In this document: piece after piece, positions 7,337 to 16,371 of the stretch
How the letters are laid out: each line of letters opens with the position of its first letter
How positions within the stretch are numbered: position 1 is the first letter of the stretch
Source: Oliverpabstia intestinalis
GTDB lineage: Bacteria > Bacillota > Clostridia > Lachnospirales > Lachnospiraceae
Length of the DNA stretch: 64,000 nt
Reading direction: 5' to 3'
NCBI RefSeq assembly: GCF_009696065.1
Contig: NZ_VUMS01000001.1
Location: 1-64,000, forward strand
Translations under genes and position numbers: made by a program
The notes under the pieces: model-generated
What the model was told of the DNA's origin: nothing
What the model saw: the letters and a program-made list of their open reading frames with translations, nothing else
The model's database searches: none

Positions 7337-8680
7337 ATGTTTCGGAAAATATTGATTGCAAACAGAGGAGAGATCGCAGTGCGGATCATCCGTGCCTGCA
7401 GAGAGATAGGAATCGCTACGGTAGCAGTTTATTCGGAGGCAGACCGGGAAGCACTGCATACCCAGCTGGCAGATGAGGCTGTTTGTATCGGACCGGCAGC
7501 GGCGACAGACAGTTATCTGAATATGGAGCAGATTCTGAGTGCATGTATCGCAACAAAAGCGGATGCGATACATCCTGGATTTGGTTTTTTGTCAGAGAAC
7601 AGCCGGTTTGTGGAAATGTGTGAAAAATGTAATATTACGTTCATCGGACCGACTGCGGAGATGATGGACAAGATGGGAAATAAATCGCAGGCAAGGTTGA
7701 CAATGATAGAAGCTGGTGTTCCGGTGGTTCCGGGAACAAAAGAACCGGTCTATGACGCAAAACGGGGAGCAGCTATGGCAGAAGACATAGGATACCCGGT
7801 GATGATCAAGGCATCTTCCGGAGGCGGTGGAAAAGGGATGCGGATTGCCTTTGGACCGGACGACTTTGAGGAGAACTTTCAGGTAGCCCAGTTAGAGTCA
7901 GTACGTGGATTCGGAGATAACACCATGTATATCGAAAAATATGTGCAGGAACCGAGACATATAGAGTTTCAGATCATGGCAGATAAGTTTGGAAATGTTG
8001 TGCAGTTCGGAGAACGGGACTGTTCGATCCAGAGAAATCATCAGAAGATGATCGAAGAATCTCCCAGTGTGGCACTGACACCGGAACTTCGCAGACAGAT
8101 GGGTGATGCGGCAGTGCGTGCAGCAAAGGCTGTACATTACGAAAGTGCCGGTACCATTGAATTTTTACTGGATAAGGAAAAAAATTTTTATTTTATGGAA
8201 ATGAATACACGGATCCAGGTGGAACATCCGGTGACAGAAATGGTTTCCGGCGTGGATCTGATGAAAGAGATGATCCGGGTGGCAGCAGGGGAACCACTCT
8301 CAGTAAAACAGGAAGATATTCACCTGCAGGGACATGCGATGGAATGCAGGATCAATGCAGAGGATCCTGCTCATCATTTTCGGCCGTGTCCAGGAGTCAT
8401 CGAAGCAATCCATCTGCCCGGTGGAAATGGTGTACGGATCGATACGGCAGCCTATAACGGGTATGAGATTCCGCCATTTTATGATTCTATGATAGCGAAA
8501 GTAATTGTGCATGGAAGAACCAGACAGGAGGCCATCGATAAGATGCGCAGTACGCTGGGAGAACTGATCATAGATGGTGTGACAACCAACGTGGATTTTC
8601 AGTATGAGATATTAGATAATGAGGATTTTCAGGCGGGAGAGATCACAACGGATTTTATCCCGATGCATTTTAATCTGTAG
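7337..8680 (+). CDS. accC: Biotin carboxylase subunit of acetyl-CoA carboxylase
   Basis: A 447-residue ATP-grasp enzyme that carboxylates the biotin on AccB. It begins [16 protein letters not shown], the family signature; the ATP-grasp glycine-rich loop [12 protein letters not shown] lies near 155-170 and the [13 protein letters not shown] catalytic segment near 285-300. Length is standard. ATG 7337 follows ATAGGAGA; an in-frame start further upstream lies inside fabZ. Ten bases separate it from fabZ. Confidence 0.96.
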   Translation: MFRKILIANRGEIAVRIIRACREIGIATVAVYSEADREALHTQLADEAVCIGPAAATDSYLNMEQILSACIATKADAIHPGFGFLSENSRFVEMCEKCNITFIGPTAEMMDKMGNKSQARLTMIEAGVPVVPGTKEPVYDAKRGAAMAEDIGYPVMIKASSGGGGKGMRIAFGPDDFEENFQVAQLESVRGFGDNTMYIEKYVQEPRHIEFQIMADKFGNVVQFGERDCSIQRNHQKMIEESPSVALTPELRRQMGDAAVRAAKAVHYESAGTIEFLLDKEKNFYFMEMNTRIQVEHPVTEMVSGVDLMKEMIRVAAGEPLSVKQEDIHLQGHAMECRINAEDPAHHFRPCPGVIEAIHLPGGNGVRIDTAAYNGYEIPPFYDSMIAKVIVHGRTRQEAIDKMRSTLGELIIDGVTTNVDFQYEILDNEDFQAGEITTDFIPMHFNL

Positions 8681-8718
8681 GACAGAAAACCTGTCCGGGC
8701 AGACAGGAGGTTTTAACT

Positions 8719-10458
8719 ATGGCGAAATTAAAACATATGTTTAAAAAGACGGCAGTTCTGTTCCGGGACAGAGAAGACAGGAATCAGGAAAAAAAAGAGC
8801 CATCGGCACCGGAAGGATTGTGGCTTAAGTGTCCGAAATGCGGAGAAGTAGTATATCGGGATGATGTAAAAGCACATGGATATGTATGCCCGAAGTGCGA
8901 GGGATATTTCCGGATCGGAACCAGAACTAGGATCCGCATGGTTGCAGACACGGGAACATTTCAGGAGTGGTTTACCGATCTGGAAACGGAAAATCCGCTG
9001 GAATATCCGGGATATGAAGAAAGGATTGCAGATCTGCAGGAGAAGACAAAACTTCATGAAGCAGTTACTGTGGGAAAATGCATGGTGAATGGTCTGGAGA
9101 CAGTACTTGGTGTCTGCGATGCCCGTTTCCTGATGGGAAGCATGGGGTATGTCGTAGGTGAAAAAATTACGAGAGCTTTTGAACGGGCGACGGAAGAAAA
9201 ACTGCCGGTGGTACTGTTTACCAGTTCCGGTGGTGCCAGAATGCAGGAGGGAATCGTATCTCTGATGCAGATGGCAAAAACCTCTGCGGCGATCCGGAAA
9301 CACAGTGAAGCAGGTCTTTTTTATCTTCCTGTACTGACCGATCCGACCACCGGCGGGGTGACGGCAAGTTTTGCGATGCTTGGAGATGTGATCCTGGCAG
9401 AACCGGGGGCACTGATCGGATTTGCAGGACCGAGAGTGATCGCGCAGACCATCGGACAGAAACTGCCGGAGGGATTTCAGAGGGCAGAATTCCTGGTGGA
9501 AAAGGGAATCATCGATGGTGTGGTTAAACGGCAGGAATTAAAAGAGACTGTGTGGAAACTTTTGAATATTCATCAGGATGCGTTGCAATATATCCACTAT
9601 GGAGATACGCAAAATGTGGAAAACCTGCCGGAAATCAGGAACAGTCGTGGAAAAGCAGCGGGATGCGATAAAAAAGAACTGACTGCGTGGGAACGGGTGG
9701 AAATCTCAAGGAGTAAGGAACGTCCTACAACACTTTCCTATGTGCAGCAGGTCTTTGATGATTTTCTGGAACTTCACGGTGACCGGTCGTTTCGGGATGA
9801 CGGAGCGGTGATCGGCGGAATTGCCATGTTTGGCGGACAGCCGGTGACGGTGATCGGGCAGCAGAAGGGAAAGAATGTAAAGGAAAACATTTACCGAAAC
9901 TTCGGTATGGCGTCTCCGGAAGGCTATCGGAAAGCGCTTCGTCTGATGAAGCAGGCAGAAAAATTCGGTCGGCCGGTAGTTACCTTTGTGGATACACCGG
10001 GAGCGGCCTGCGGCATCGAGGCAGAAGAACGGGGACAGGGAGAAGCCATCGCCAGAAATCTGCTGGAGATGTCCGGAATCCAGACACCAATGGTCAGCAT
10101 TCTGATCGGAGAAGGCGGCAGTGGTGGTGCGCTGGGACTGGCAGTGACGGATGAAGTCTGGATGATGGAAAATGCAACATATTCCATTCTGTCACCGGAG
10201 GGGTTTGCCTCGATTTTGTGGAAAGATGGAAAACGGGCGAAAGAGGCTTCTGAGGTGATGAAGATCACGGCGAAAGATCTGAAAAAATTGCAGATTATTG
10301 AAAAAGTGATCAGGGAACCGGAACCGGCGAATGAGGAGAATCTTCCGGAGATTGCAGAAGAGATCAGAGAAGATCTGGATGGGTTTTTGCGGAAAAGTTG
10401 TCAGAAGACGAGAGAACAGATTGTGGAAGAACGGTACGAAAGATTTCGTCGGATGTAG
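8719..10458 (+). CDS. accDA: Fused acetyl-CoA carboxylase carboxyltransferase beta-alpha
   Basis: A 579-residue single chain joining AccD and AccA, which together transfer the carboxyl group from biotin to acetyl-CoA. The AccD half (about 1-290) has the zinc ribbon CPKCG...CPKC (Cys38, Cys41, Cys57, Cys60) and a crotonase-fold core with [10 protein letters not shown]. After a short linker (about 290-325) the AccA half begins with [14 protein letters not shown] and includes [10 protein letters not shown] and [11 protein letters not shown]. In most bacteria these are two genes. No frameshift or internal ribosome site that would split them is evident. Preceded by GACAGGAGG. Confidence 0.94.
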   Translation: MAKLKHMFKKTAVLFRDREDRNQEKKEPSAPEGLWLKCPKCGEVVYRDDVKAHGYVCPKCEGYFRIGTRTRIRMVADTGTFQEWFTDLETENPLEYPGYEERIADLQEKTKLHEAVTVGKCMVNGLETVLGVCDARFLMGSMGYVVGEKITRAFERATEEKLPVVLFTSSGGARMQEGIVSLMQMAKTSAAIRKHSEAGLFYLPVLTDPTTGGVTASFAMLGDVILAEPGALIGFAGPRVIAQTIGQKLPEGFQRAEFLVEKGIIDGVVKRQELKETVWKLLNIHQDALQYIHYGDTQNVENLPEIRNSRGKAAGCDKKELTAWERVEISRSKERPTTLSYVQQVFDDFLELHGDRSFRDDGAVIGGIAMFGGQPVTVIGQQKGKNVKENIYRNFGMASPEGYRKALRLMKQAEKFGRPVVTFVDTPGAACGIEAEERGQGEAIARNLLEMSGIQTPMVSILIGEGGSGGALGLAVTDEVWMMENATYSILSPEGFASILWKDGKRAKEASEVMKITAKDLKKLQIIEKVIREPEPANEENLPEIAEEIREDLDGFLRKSCQKTREQIVEERYERFRRM

Positions 10459-10466
10459 GAGAAAAG

Positions 10467-11513
10467 ATGAAAACATTGAAAATAGGAGAACTTACAGCCA
10501 GAATTCCTGTGATCCAGGGAGGTATGGGTGTCGGAATCAGTCTTTCCGGGCTGGCGGGAAGTGTGGCAGCCTGCGGCGGTGTAGGAGTGATTTCCACGGC
10601 ACAGATCGGGTATCGGGATCCGGAGTTTGAAAAAGATCCCATAAAAACCAATCTGCGGGTGATCGGAGAAGAGATCCAAAAAGCCAGAGAGATTGCCAAG
10701 GGCGGGATCCTGGGTGTGAATATCATGGTGGCAACGAAGCAGTATGCGGAGTATGCAAAAGCAGCCGTGAAAGCCGGGATTGACCTGATTATTTCCGGTG
10801 CAGGACTTCCCATGGAACTGCCAAAACTGGTTGCGGGAAGCAAGACGAAGATTGCACCGATCGTATCCACGGTGAAGGCGGCGAGAGTGATCTGCCGCTT
10901 TTGGGATCATCATTACCAGCGGATGCCGGATCTTGTGGTGATCGAAGGACCGAAAGCCGGAGGACATCTTGGATTTTCCAGAAAGCAGCTGGAGGAATTT
11001 ACCCCGGTAACCTATGATCAGGAGATCAGGGGAATTCTTGCCGAAGTGAAAAAATATGCGGACAAGTATGGAAAAGAGATTCCGGTGGTTGTGGCAGGAG
11101 GGATCTTTACCAGAGAAGATATGCTTCATGCAATGGAACTGGGAGCCGACGGCGTACAGATGGGAACCCGGTTTGTGACAACCTGGGAATGCGATGCCTC
11201 CGAGGCGTATAAACAGACCTATCTGCATGCAAAGAAAGAAGATATTGTGATCGTGGACAGCCCGGTAGGAATGCCGGGACGGGCGATACGAAACCGGTTT
11301 TTGGAGGAAAAAGAAAGCAGGCGAGAGTCAATTAAAAAATGCTATCAGTGTATCGCTACCTGTAATCCGGCGAACACACCATACTGTATCACCAGAGCGC
11401 TGGTGCATGCAGCAAAGGGTGAGACGGATGATGCACTGCTGTTTTGCGGGGAAAACGCATGGCGATGTGAAAAGATGGAGCATGTGGCGGATATTATGGC
11501 GGAATTTGCGTGA
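10467..11513 (+). CDS. FabK-like NAD(P)H flavin oxidoreductase / nitronate monooxygenase family
   Basis: A 348-residue FMN TIM-barrel protein related to FabK and nitronate monooxygenases. Shared marks: PVIQGGMGVGIS near 13-24, KAGGHLGF near 166-173, VVAGGI and GVQMGTRF. It differs from the operon's FabK by an insertion after the first barrel strands and by a Cys-rich tail (CYQCIATCNP and later cysteines at about 290-340). Start ATG 10467 follows GTAGGAGA, 8 bases after accDA stops, so it is the last gene of the fatty acid operon and ends at a terminator. Whether it reduces enoyl-ACP, another enone, or detoxifies nitronates cannot be told from sequence. Confidence 0.82.
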   Translation: MKTLKIGELTARIPVIQGGMGVGISLSGLAGSVAACGGVGVISTAQIGYRDPEFEKDPIKTNLRVIGEEIQKAREIAKGGILGVNIMVATKQYAEYAKAAVKAGIDLIISGAGLPMELPKLVAGSKTKIAPIVSTVKAARVICRFWDHHYQRMPDLVVIEGPKAGGHLGFSRKQLEEFTPVTYDQEIRGILAEVKKYADKYGKEIPVVVAGGIFTREDMLHAMELGADGVQMGTRFVTTWECDASEAYKQTYLHAKKEDIVIVDSPVGMPGRAIRNRFLEEKESRRESIKKCYQCIATCNPANTPYCITRALVHAAKGETDDALLFCGENAWRCEKMEHVADIMAEFA

Positions 11514-11546
11514 GAGAGAAAAACGAATAAGAAATATAAGAACAGT

Positions 11547-11590
11547 AAGACGTGTGGAAAAGAAAAAAATATTTTCCACGCGTCTTTTTT
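11547..11590 (+). terminator. Terminator of the fatty acid operon
   Basis: AAGACGTGTGGAAAA pairs with TTTTCCACGCGTCTT and runs into six T. It closes the acpP to flavoprotein transcript. Confidence 0.92.
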
Positions 11591-11607
11591 GAAAAACAGA
11601 GATTTCA

Positions 11608-11636
11608 TTGCCGGAAATCTGGAAACGAAATATAAT
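11608..11636 (+). promoter_or_regulatory. Promoter of the GH2 gene
   Basis: -35 TTGCCG (11608-11613), 17-base spacer, consensus -10 TATAAT (11631-11636). No obvious operator was found beside it. Confidence 0.72.
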
Positions 11637-11741
11637 AAAAACAGTGAAGATTTACATCTGTGAAATGAAAAAAGGAGCATAACTGCAAAAAATCAGGCAG
11701 TTATGAATATATGGGTGAAAAAAGAACAGGAGGATAAAATT

Positions 11742-14123
11742 ATGCAACGTATTGGGTTAGACAAAAACTGGGATTTTTATGAGAGTGATGAGAGCATGAG
11801 CTTCGTATTTGCCACACCGCCGAGTCAGAAGGTGGATCTGCCGCATGATTTTATCGTGGGAAAACCGAGAAGTGCAGATGCACCGGGTGGACCGGCAAAC
11901 GGATATTTCGGAAACGGGGAAGGTGTGTATAAGAAGACGCTGGATATCCCGAAAGAGTGGGAAGGAAAGAAGGTCATTCTGGATATCGACGGGGCGTACA
12001 TGAATCTGGAAGTGCTGTTGAATACGACATTGCTTGCGATGCATCCAAACGGCTATATTCCGTTCCAGGTGGATCTGACACCGGCGCTTCGTTTTGATGG
12101 GAAGAAAAATAAACTGAAACTGATCACCCAGAGCAGACAGCCGTCAACCCGTTGGTACAGTGGCGGCGGACTCTACCGTGATGTATGCCTGTGGGTGGGA
12201 GGTCCGATTTGTGTGGAGCCGTGGAATGTGTTCGTGACCACACCGGAAATCGGTGAAAAAGAAGCGGTGGTAAATGTAGATGCCGTGATCACCGGAACCG
12301 ATATCGAAGAGACCGTGGACTATCGGTGTGAAATCCTGGACGCCGGTGGAAAAGTTGTCGGAAAAGTGGAGAAAACCATGCAGGTATGTGGAAAACAGAA
12401 GGAGAATGTACAGGTGACTGTGGAAAATCCTTCGCTTTGGGATCTGGAACATCCGTATCTGTATACCTACCGTATTACCGTCAGCAAAGACGGAGAAGTT
12501 ACGGATCAGGCGGAAGATACTTTTGGTATCCGAAAGATTGAAGTGGATGCGGTCAACGGATTCCGGCTGAATGGAAAGAAGATGAACCTGAAGGGCGGCT
12601 GTATCCATCACGATAACGGATTCCTTGGTGCGTGCGCATACCCGAAAGCGGAAGAGAGAAAGATTCAGATTCTGAAAAAAGCCGGCTATAATACCGTCCG
12701 CATCAGTCATTATCCGCCGTCCATGGCGATGTTAAAGGTATGTGACCGCGTCGGTATGCTTCTGATGGATGAGGCATTTGATGTATGGCGGCTTGGCAAG
12801 ATGCCGTTGGACTATCATCTTTATTTTGAAGAGTGGTGGGCGAGAGATATCGAATACATGGTACGCCGTGACCGGAATCACCCGTGTGTGATCACATACT
12901 CGATCGGAAATGAGATCACAGAGCGTGATGGTGGAAACGACGGAGCAGAGTGGTCGAGAAAACTGGCTGCAAAAGTCCGCGAATTTGACAGCACCCGTTT
13001 TGTGACTTCTGCAATCTGCGGCGTATTTCCGGAGCCGGAAGTGGAAGATGATGAGGATGACAGCGCCGGAACCAACTTTGACCTGAACTTGATGCAGGAT
13101 AATTCGGTGTGGAATAAGGCAACAGAAAATTACTGTAAACCGCTGGATATTGTGGGATATAACTATCTGAGAGATGTTTATGAGGAGAGCCATGAACTGT
13201 TCCCGGAACGTGTGATGATCGGAACGGAGACACATTCATTTACCACTTACGATTACTGGAAAAAAGTAGAGGAACTGCCGTATGTGATCGGTGACTGCAT
13301 CTGGGCAGCTGTGGATTATATGGGTGAAGTCGGTGTCGGTAAGGTATACTGGGAAAATGCACATGAGGACTTTAATTTTATGGCACCATACCCGTGGAGA
13401 ACATCCTGGCAGTCGGATATTGACCTGACCGGAGAACAGCGTCCGCAGTCGGTGTACCGTGAAATCATGTGGGGAAATACGAAGAAGTCCGGTATTTACA
13501 CCACGCATCCGAAACACTTCGGAGAGAACTTCCGGGGAACAGACTGGCATTGGTATGATGTCAATGACTGCTGGTGTTTTGCGGATGAATGGCTTGGAAA
13601 ACCGGTGAAAGTGGATGTATACGGAGCAGGAGATGAGGCGGAATTCGTTCTGAACGGAAAGAGCCTGGGAAGAAAACCAATCGAGAAACTGATGGCTTCC
13701 ATGGACATTCCTTATGAACCGGGAATTTTGGAAGGAGTTGTCTATAAAGACGGAGCTAAGATCAGCAGAAGTACACTGGTAACACCGAAAGAGGCAGCGG
13801 TACTGGAACTGGTTCCGGAAGAGGAGAGTTTTGTGGCAGACGGCAAAGACCTGAGTTATGTTCGCGTGACGCTGAAAGATGCAGACGGAAACCGCCTGAC
13901 ACAGGATGAACGGGAGATTCAGGTAGAGACAGACGGTGTGGGAACTTTCCTGGCAGTGGGAAGCGGCAATCCATGCACGGAAGACCAGATCACAGATACC
14001 AAATGCCATCTGTATCGCGGAACTGCGATCGTGATCCTGAAGAGCAAAGAGGCAGGAGAGACGAAGATTACGGTGAAAGCGGACGGCGTTGCGGCTGGAA
14101 GCTGTGTGGTAGAGGCAAAATAA
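11742..14123 (+). CDS. Glycoside hydrolase family 2 protein (beta-galactosidase-like)
   Basis: A 793-residue cytoplasmic (no signal peptide) GH2 enzyme, probably a beta-galactosidase or a related exo-glycosidase. The order is sugar-binding jelly roll (about 10-165, with ladder motif RWYSGGGLYRDV), immunoglobulin-like domain (165-275), TIM barrel (275-570) and C-terminal beta domains. The acid/base Glu391 lies in SIGNEITE and the nucleophile is probably Glu496 in IGTETHSF. ATG 11742 is chosen because ACAGGAGG lies 9 bases upstream; an in-frame ATG at 11703 lacks one. Single-gene transcript with its own promoter and terminator. Exact sugar specificity cannot be read; some Lachnospiraceae relatives act on other beta-linked sugars. 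Confidence 0.88.
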   Translation: MQRIGLDKNWDFYESDESMSFVFATPPSQKVDLPHDFIVGKPRSADAPGGPANGYFGNGEGVYKKTLDIPKEWEGKKVILDIDGAYMNLEVLLNTTLLAMHPNGYIPFQVDLTPALRFDGKKNKLKLITQSRQPSTRWYSGGGLYRDVCLWVGGPICVEPWNVFVTTPEIGEKEAVVNVDAVITGTDIEETVDYRCEILDAGGKVVGKVEKTMQVCGKQKENVQVTVENPSLWDLEHPYLYTYRITVSKDGEVTDQAEDTFGIRKIEVDAVNGFRLNGKKMNLKGGCIHHDNGFLGACAYPKAEERKIQILKKAGYNTVRISHYPPSMAMLKVCDRVGMLLMDEAFDVWRLGKMPLDYHLYFEEWWARDIEYMVRRDRNHPCVITYSIGNEITERDGGNDGAEWSRKLAAKVREFDSTRFVTSAICGVFPEPEVEDDEDDSAGTNFDLNLMQDNSVWNKATENYCKPLDIVGYNYLRDVYEESHELFPERVMIGTETHSFTTYDYWKKVEELPYVIGDCIWAAVDYMGEVGVGKVYWENAHEDFNFMAPYPWRTSWQSDIDLTGEQRPQSVYREIMWGNTKKSGIYTTHPKHFGENFRGTDWHWYDVNDCWCFADEWLGKPVKVDVYGAGDEAEFVLNGKSLGRKPIEKLMASMDIPYEPGILEGVVYKDGAKISRSTLVTPKEAAVLELVPEEESFVADGKDLSYVRVTLKDADGNRLTQDEREIQVETDGVGTFLAVGSGNPCTEDQITDTKCHLYRGTAIVILKSKEAGETKITVKADGVAAGSCVVEAK

Positions 14124-14220
14124 ACATTCACAGTTCCTGAAATACATGTTATACTGATTATAATTTCTGTTTGGAAATGAAAAAGAATCAGAAGAAAGAT
14201 GATATGGAACGTAATACAAA

Positions 14221-14258
14221 GGCGTATGAACCCATACTTGGGTTTGTACGTCTTTTTT
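14221..14258 (+). terminator. Terminator after the GH2 gene
   Basis: GGCGTATGAACCCA pairs, with G-T wobbles, with TGGGTTTGTACGTC and is followed by six T. It lies about 100 bases after the GH2 stop. Confidence 0.8.
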
Positions 14259-14300
14259 GCGATTTTGTTGTAGTTAAGCGGAAAAGAAGGGAGAACAATT

Positions 14301-15119
14301 ATGAAACTGGAAAATTATGAGATGCATCTGCCGAGTTATTCGATCGGCGATAAGATTTATGAAAAGATCGGACCGGTCTGAGAGTCTTACGGAAAGACGG
14401 TTCTGGTGATCGGAGGAAAGAGAGCGCTGGAAGCGGCTTATGAAAAGATTCAGAAAGCAGTAGACCGGACCAATCTGGTGAGAAAAGTATCTTCGGTGTT
14501 ATCTGTATGTATTATTATCGGTCTTCTGGCAGTGTATGTGGCATTCTTATATGGCACCTTTCAGCTGGCAAATGTAGCCGTGTTTGTACAGCATGCAAAA
14601 TCATTTGAAAAACCGAAGGATGCCGTAAAGAGTATGGCAATCGGTGGAGTGGTAAATGCGATCCTGATGGTGATGGTCGTTCTCGGAATCATGACCGTAT
14701 ATCTGGAGCCTGAGATGAGCCGGCAGAGTGTGCCGACATTATTTATGGTGCAAAATGGTGTGGGGAAACGTTTTATGACACCGCTGATCTCTGTCCTGAT
14801 CATCCTTGGTGCGGTGTCAACGGCTGTCAATATGGTAGCCGCCATGGTGCAGAGGATATGTCATGGTCTGGAAAAGAAAACACAGCAGACAAAACAGGAA
14901 CAGAAAAAGACAGTTACAAAGATGCAGATATTGGTTGCACTGGTATGCTGTGTGGCGGATTTTGGAATTGCCCAGTTCGGACTGCTGACATTGATTCAGA
15001 AAGCGTACAGCATACTGGCTTACCTGGCAATTCCGGTGATACTGGTTCCGTATATAGTACATATGGTGGTTACACGGATGGATACCAGGAATGAAAGGAT
15101 TACAGAAGAAAAATCCTGA
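14301..15119 (+). pseudogene. Chimeric pseudogene: GldA-like N-terminus joined to YkvI-like membrane C-terminus
   Basis: After a good ribosome site (AAGGGAGA), ATG 14301 opens a frame whose first about 53 codons match the N-terminus of iron-dependent glycerol/alcohol dehydrogenases (YSIGDKIYEKI, then YGKTVLVIGGKRALEAA). Codon 27 is TGA (14379-14381) at a place where relatives often have Cys. Near 14460 the same frame changes abruptly into about 215 residues of a polytopic membrane protein with five or six hydrophobic segments, resembling the C-terminal two-thirds of the YkvI family. Neither gene is complete. The simplest reading is a deletion that fused two neighbouring genes, followed by a nonsense mutation. 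A rescued GTG start at 14406 could still yield the membrane part, but function is unlikely. Confidence 0.75.
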
Positions 15120-15163
15120 TAACTATTCAGTAGGTTGTAACTGTGAAGGGAATGAACAACTAC
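15120..15163 (+). repeat. Terminal-repeat relic of the 142-bp family
   Basis: TAACTATTCAGTAG (left end) is followed directly by GTAACTGTGAAGG and GAACAACTAC (right end) with the interior missing. It directly follows the chimeric pseudogene. Confidence 0.6.
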
Positions 15164-15213
15164 AAATCCTGGTAATCTGTGAGATAAAATTCAAGTAAAA
15201 AAGATATGAAAAA

Positions 15214-15247
15214 GGGCTGTTATCAGAAATTGGTAGCAGTCTTTTTG
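15214..15247 (+). terminator. Terminator after the chimeric pseudogene
   Basis: CTGTTATC pairs with GGTAGCAG (two wobbles) around a 7-base loop and runs into CTTTTT. Probably the original terminator of the YkvI-like gene. Confidence 0.65.
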
Positions 15248-15273
15248 GTAGACAGATTGATAAATTCTATTAT
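15245..15273 (+). promoter_or_regulatory. Promoter of the alpha/beta hydrolase gene
   Basis: -35 TTGGTA (15245-15250), 17-base spacer, -10 TATTAT (15268-15273), 37 bases before the GTG start. An overlapping TATAAT at 15271-15276 would need a 20-base spacer. Confidence 0.55.
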
Positions 15274-15309
15274 AATATATTTTATAGAACAGCAGTCTGG
15301 AGGAATAGC

Positions 15310-16314
15310 GTGGAGAGATTAATTTTAAGTGAGCAGGGTTACCGGGAACAGATGGAAAATGTTGTGAAACCGTATCTGGATATCCGCAAGTCCGTGCTGT
15401 GGCCGGAACGGGAAGAGGGGAAGAAAATCTACTGTGAGAGGTATCTGGCGGACAGTCCGAAGGGTGTGGTGATGATTTCCCATGGGTTTACGGAAACTGC
15501 GGAAAAATATAAAGAAGTGATTTATTATTTTGTGAAAAAACAGTATCATGTGTATCTGCCAGAGTACTGCGGGCATGGAAGAAGTTATCGGCTGATACCG
15601 GATAGTTCGCTGATTTATGTGGACGATTATCAGCGGTATGTGAACGATTTTCTGTATGTGGCAAAGATGGCAGCAAAAGAAAACCCTGGACTTCCGGTAT
15701 TTTTATATGGACATTCCATGGGTGGAGGTCTTGCGGCAGCGGAGGCAGCGCAGGAGCCGGAGCTTTTCACGAAAGTGGTGCTTTCCTCTCCGATGATCCG
15801 TCCTGCAACCGGAAATATCCTGTGGCCGGTGGCAAAACAGATCGCTTTCGGTGCGTGCCAGCAGGGAAAAGGAGCGGAATATGTAGTCGGACAGCATCCG
15901 TATGAGGGACGGGAAAATTTTGAAACCAGTTCTTCTACCTGCAAGGTGCGGTTTGAATATTATCAGGATAAAAAAGAGAAAGAACCGTTGTTTCAGACAA
16001 ACGGGGCGTCATACAGCTGGCTGTACCAGGCAGGGCGGCTGAACAGATATCTGCAACGGAAAGCGTGGAAGCAGATCCAGGCTCCTGTGCTGATCTTCCA
16101 GTCGGCAGAGGATCATCTGGTGTCAAAGCCGGAACAGGTACGGTTTGTGGTAAAACTTGCCAGACGGGGACTGACCTCGGGAACTATGATCATTGTACCG
16201 GGGACAAAGCATGAAATCTACGGATCCGGAAGCCGAATCCTGCGGGGATACTGGAAACGGATTTTTGCATTTCTGGAAGAGCCGCAGGTGGGAAAGGATG
16301 GTTCGGGAAAATAA
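15310..16314 (+). CDS. Alpha/beta hydrolase, lysophospholipase/monoacylglycerol lipase-like
   Basis: A 334-residue serine hydrolase. The nucleophile elbow YGHSMGGG places Ser136; the likely acid is Asp in SAEDHLVS (about 276) and the base His in GTKHEIYG (about 304). SHGFTETAEKY after strand 3 supplies the oxyanion region. The overall pattern is that of the serine aminopeptidase S33/Hydrolase_4 group, to which PldB and monoglyceride lipases belong. No signal peptide. It starts with GTG 15310 behind CTGGAGG, the only well-placed start. The Hsp70-like gene follows after 57 bases and may be on the same transcript. The substrate is unknown. Confidence 0.85.
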   Translation: MERLILSEQGYREQMENVVKPYLDIRKSVLWPEREEGKKIYCERYLADSPKGVVMISHGFTETAEKYKEVIYYFVKKQYHVYLPEYCGHGRSYRLIPDSSLIYVDDYQRYVNDFLYVAKMAAKENPGLPVFLYGHSMGGGLAAAEAAQEPELFTKVVLSSPMIRPATGNILWPVAKQIAFGACQQGKGAEYVVGQHPYEGRENFETSSSTCKVRFEYYQDKKEKEPLFQTNGASYSWLYQAGRLNRYLQRKAWKQIQAPVLIFQSAEDHLVSKPEQVRFVVKLARRGLTSGTMIIVPGTKHEIYGSGSRILRGYWKRIFAFLEEPQVGKDGSGK

Positions 16315-16326
16315 TAAAGATACAGG

Positions 16327-16342
16327 GTAACTATTCAGCAGA
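16327..16342 (+). repeat. Left-end relic of the 142-bp repeat family
   Basis: GTAACTATTCAGCAGA equals the left terminus of the full element at 46575 (GTAACTATTCAGCAGC). Nothing else of the element is recognisable here. It lies in the leader of the Hsp70-like gene. Confidence 0.5.
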
Positions 16343-16371
16343 CAGTATTGCTAATACGAGGGAAAAAGAAG

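Noticed and set aside
13236-14219. 327-codon minus-strand ORF opposite GH2
   Set aside because: Low-complexity His/Cys/Phe-rich composition, no domain, fully antisense to a clear glycosidase.
14379-14381. In-frame TGA as a selenocysteine codon in a GldA-like enzyme
   Set aside because: Relatives often have Cys here, but the reading frame changes to an unrelated membrane protein about 80 bases later, so there is no intact enzyme to carry selenocysteine; nonsense mutation is simpler.
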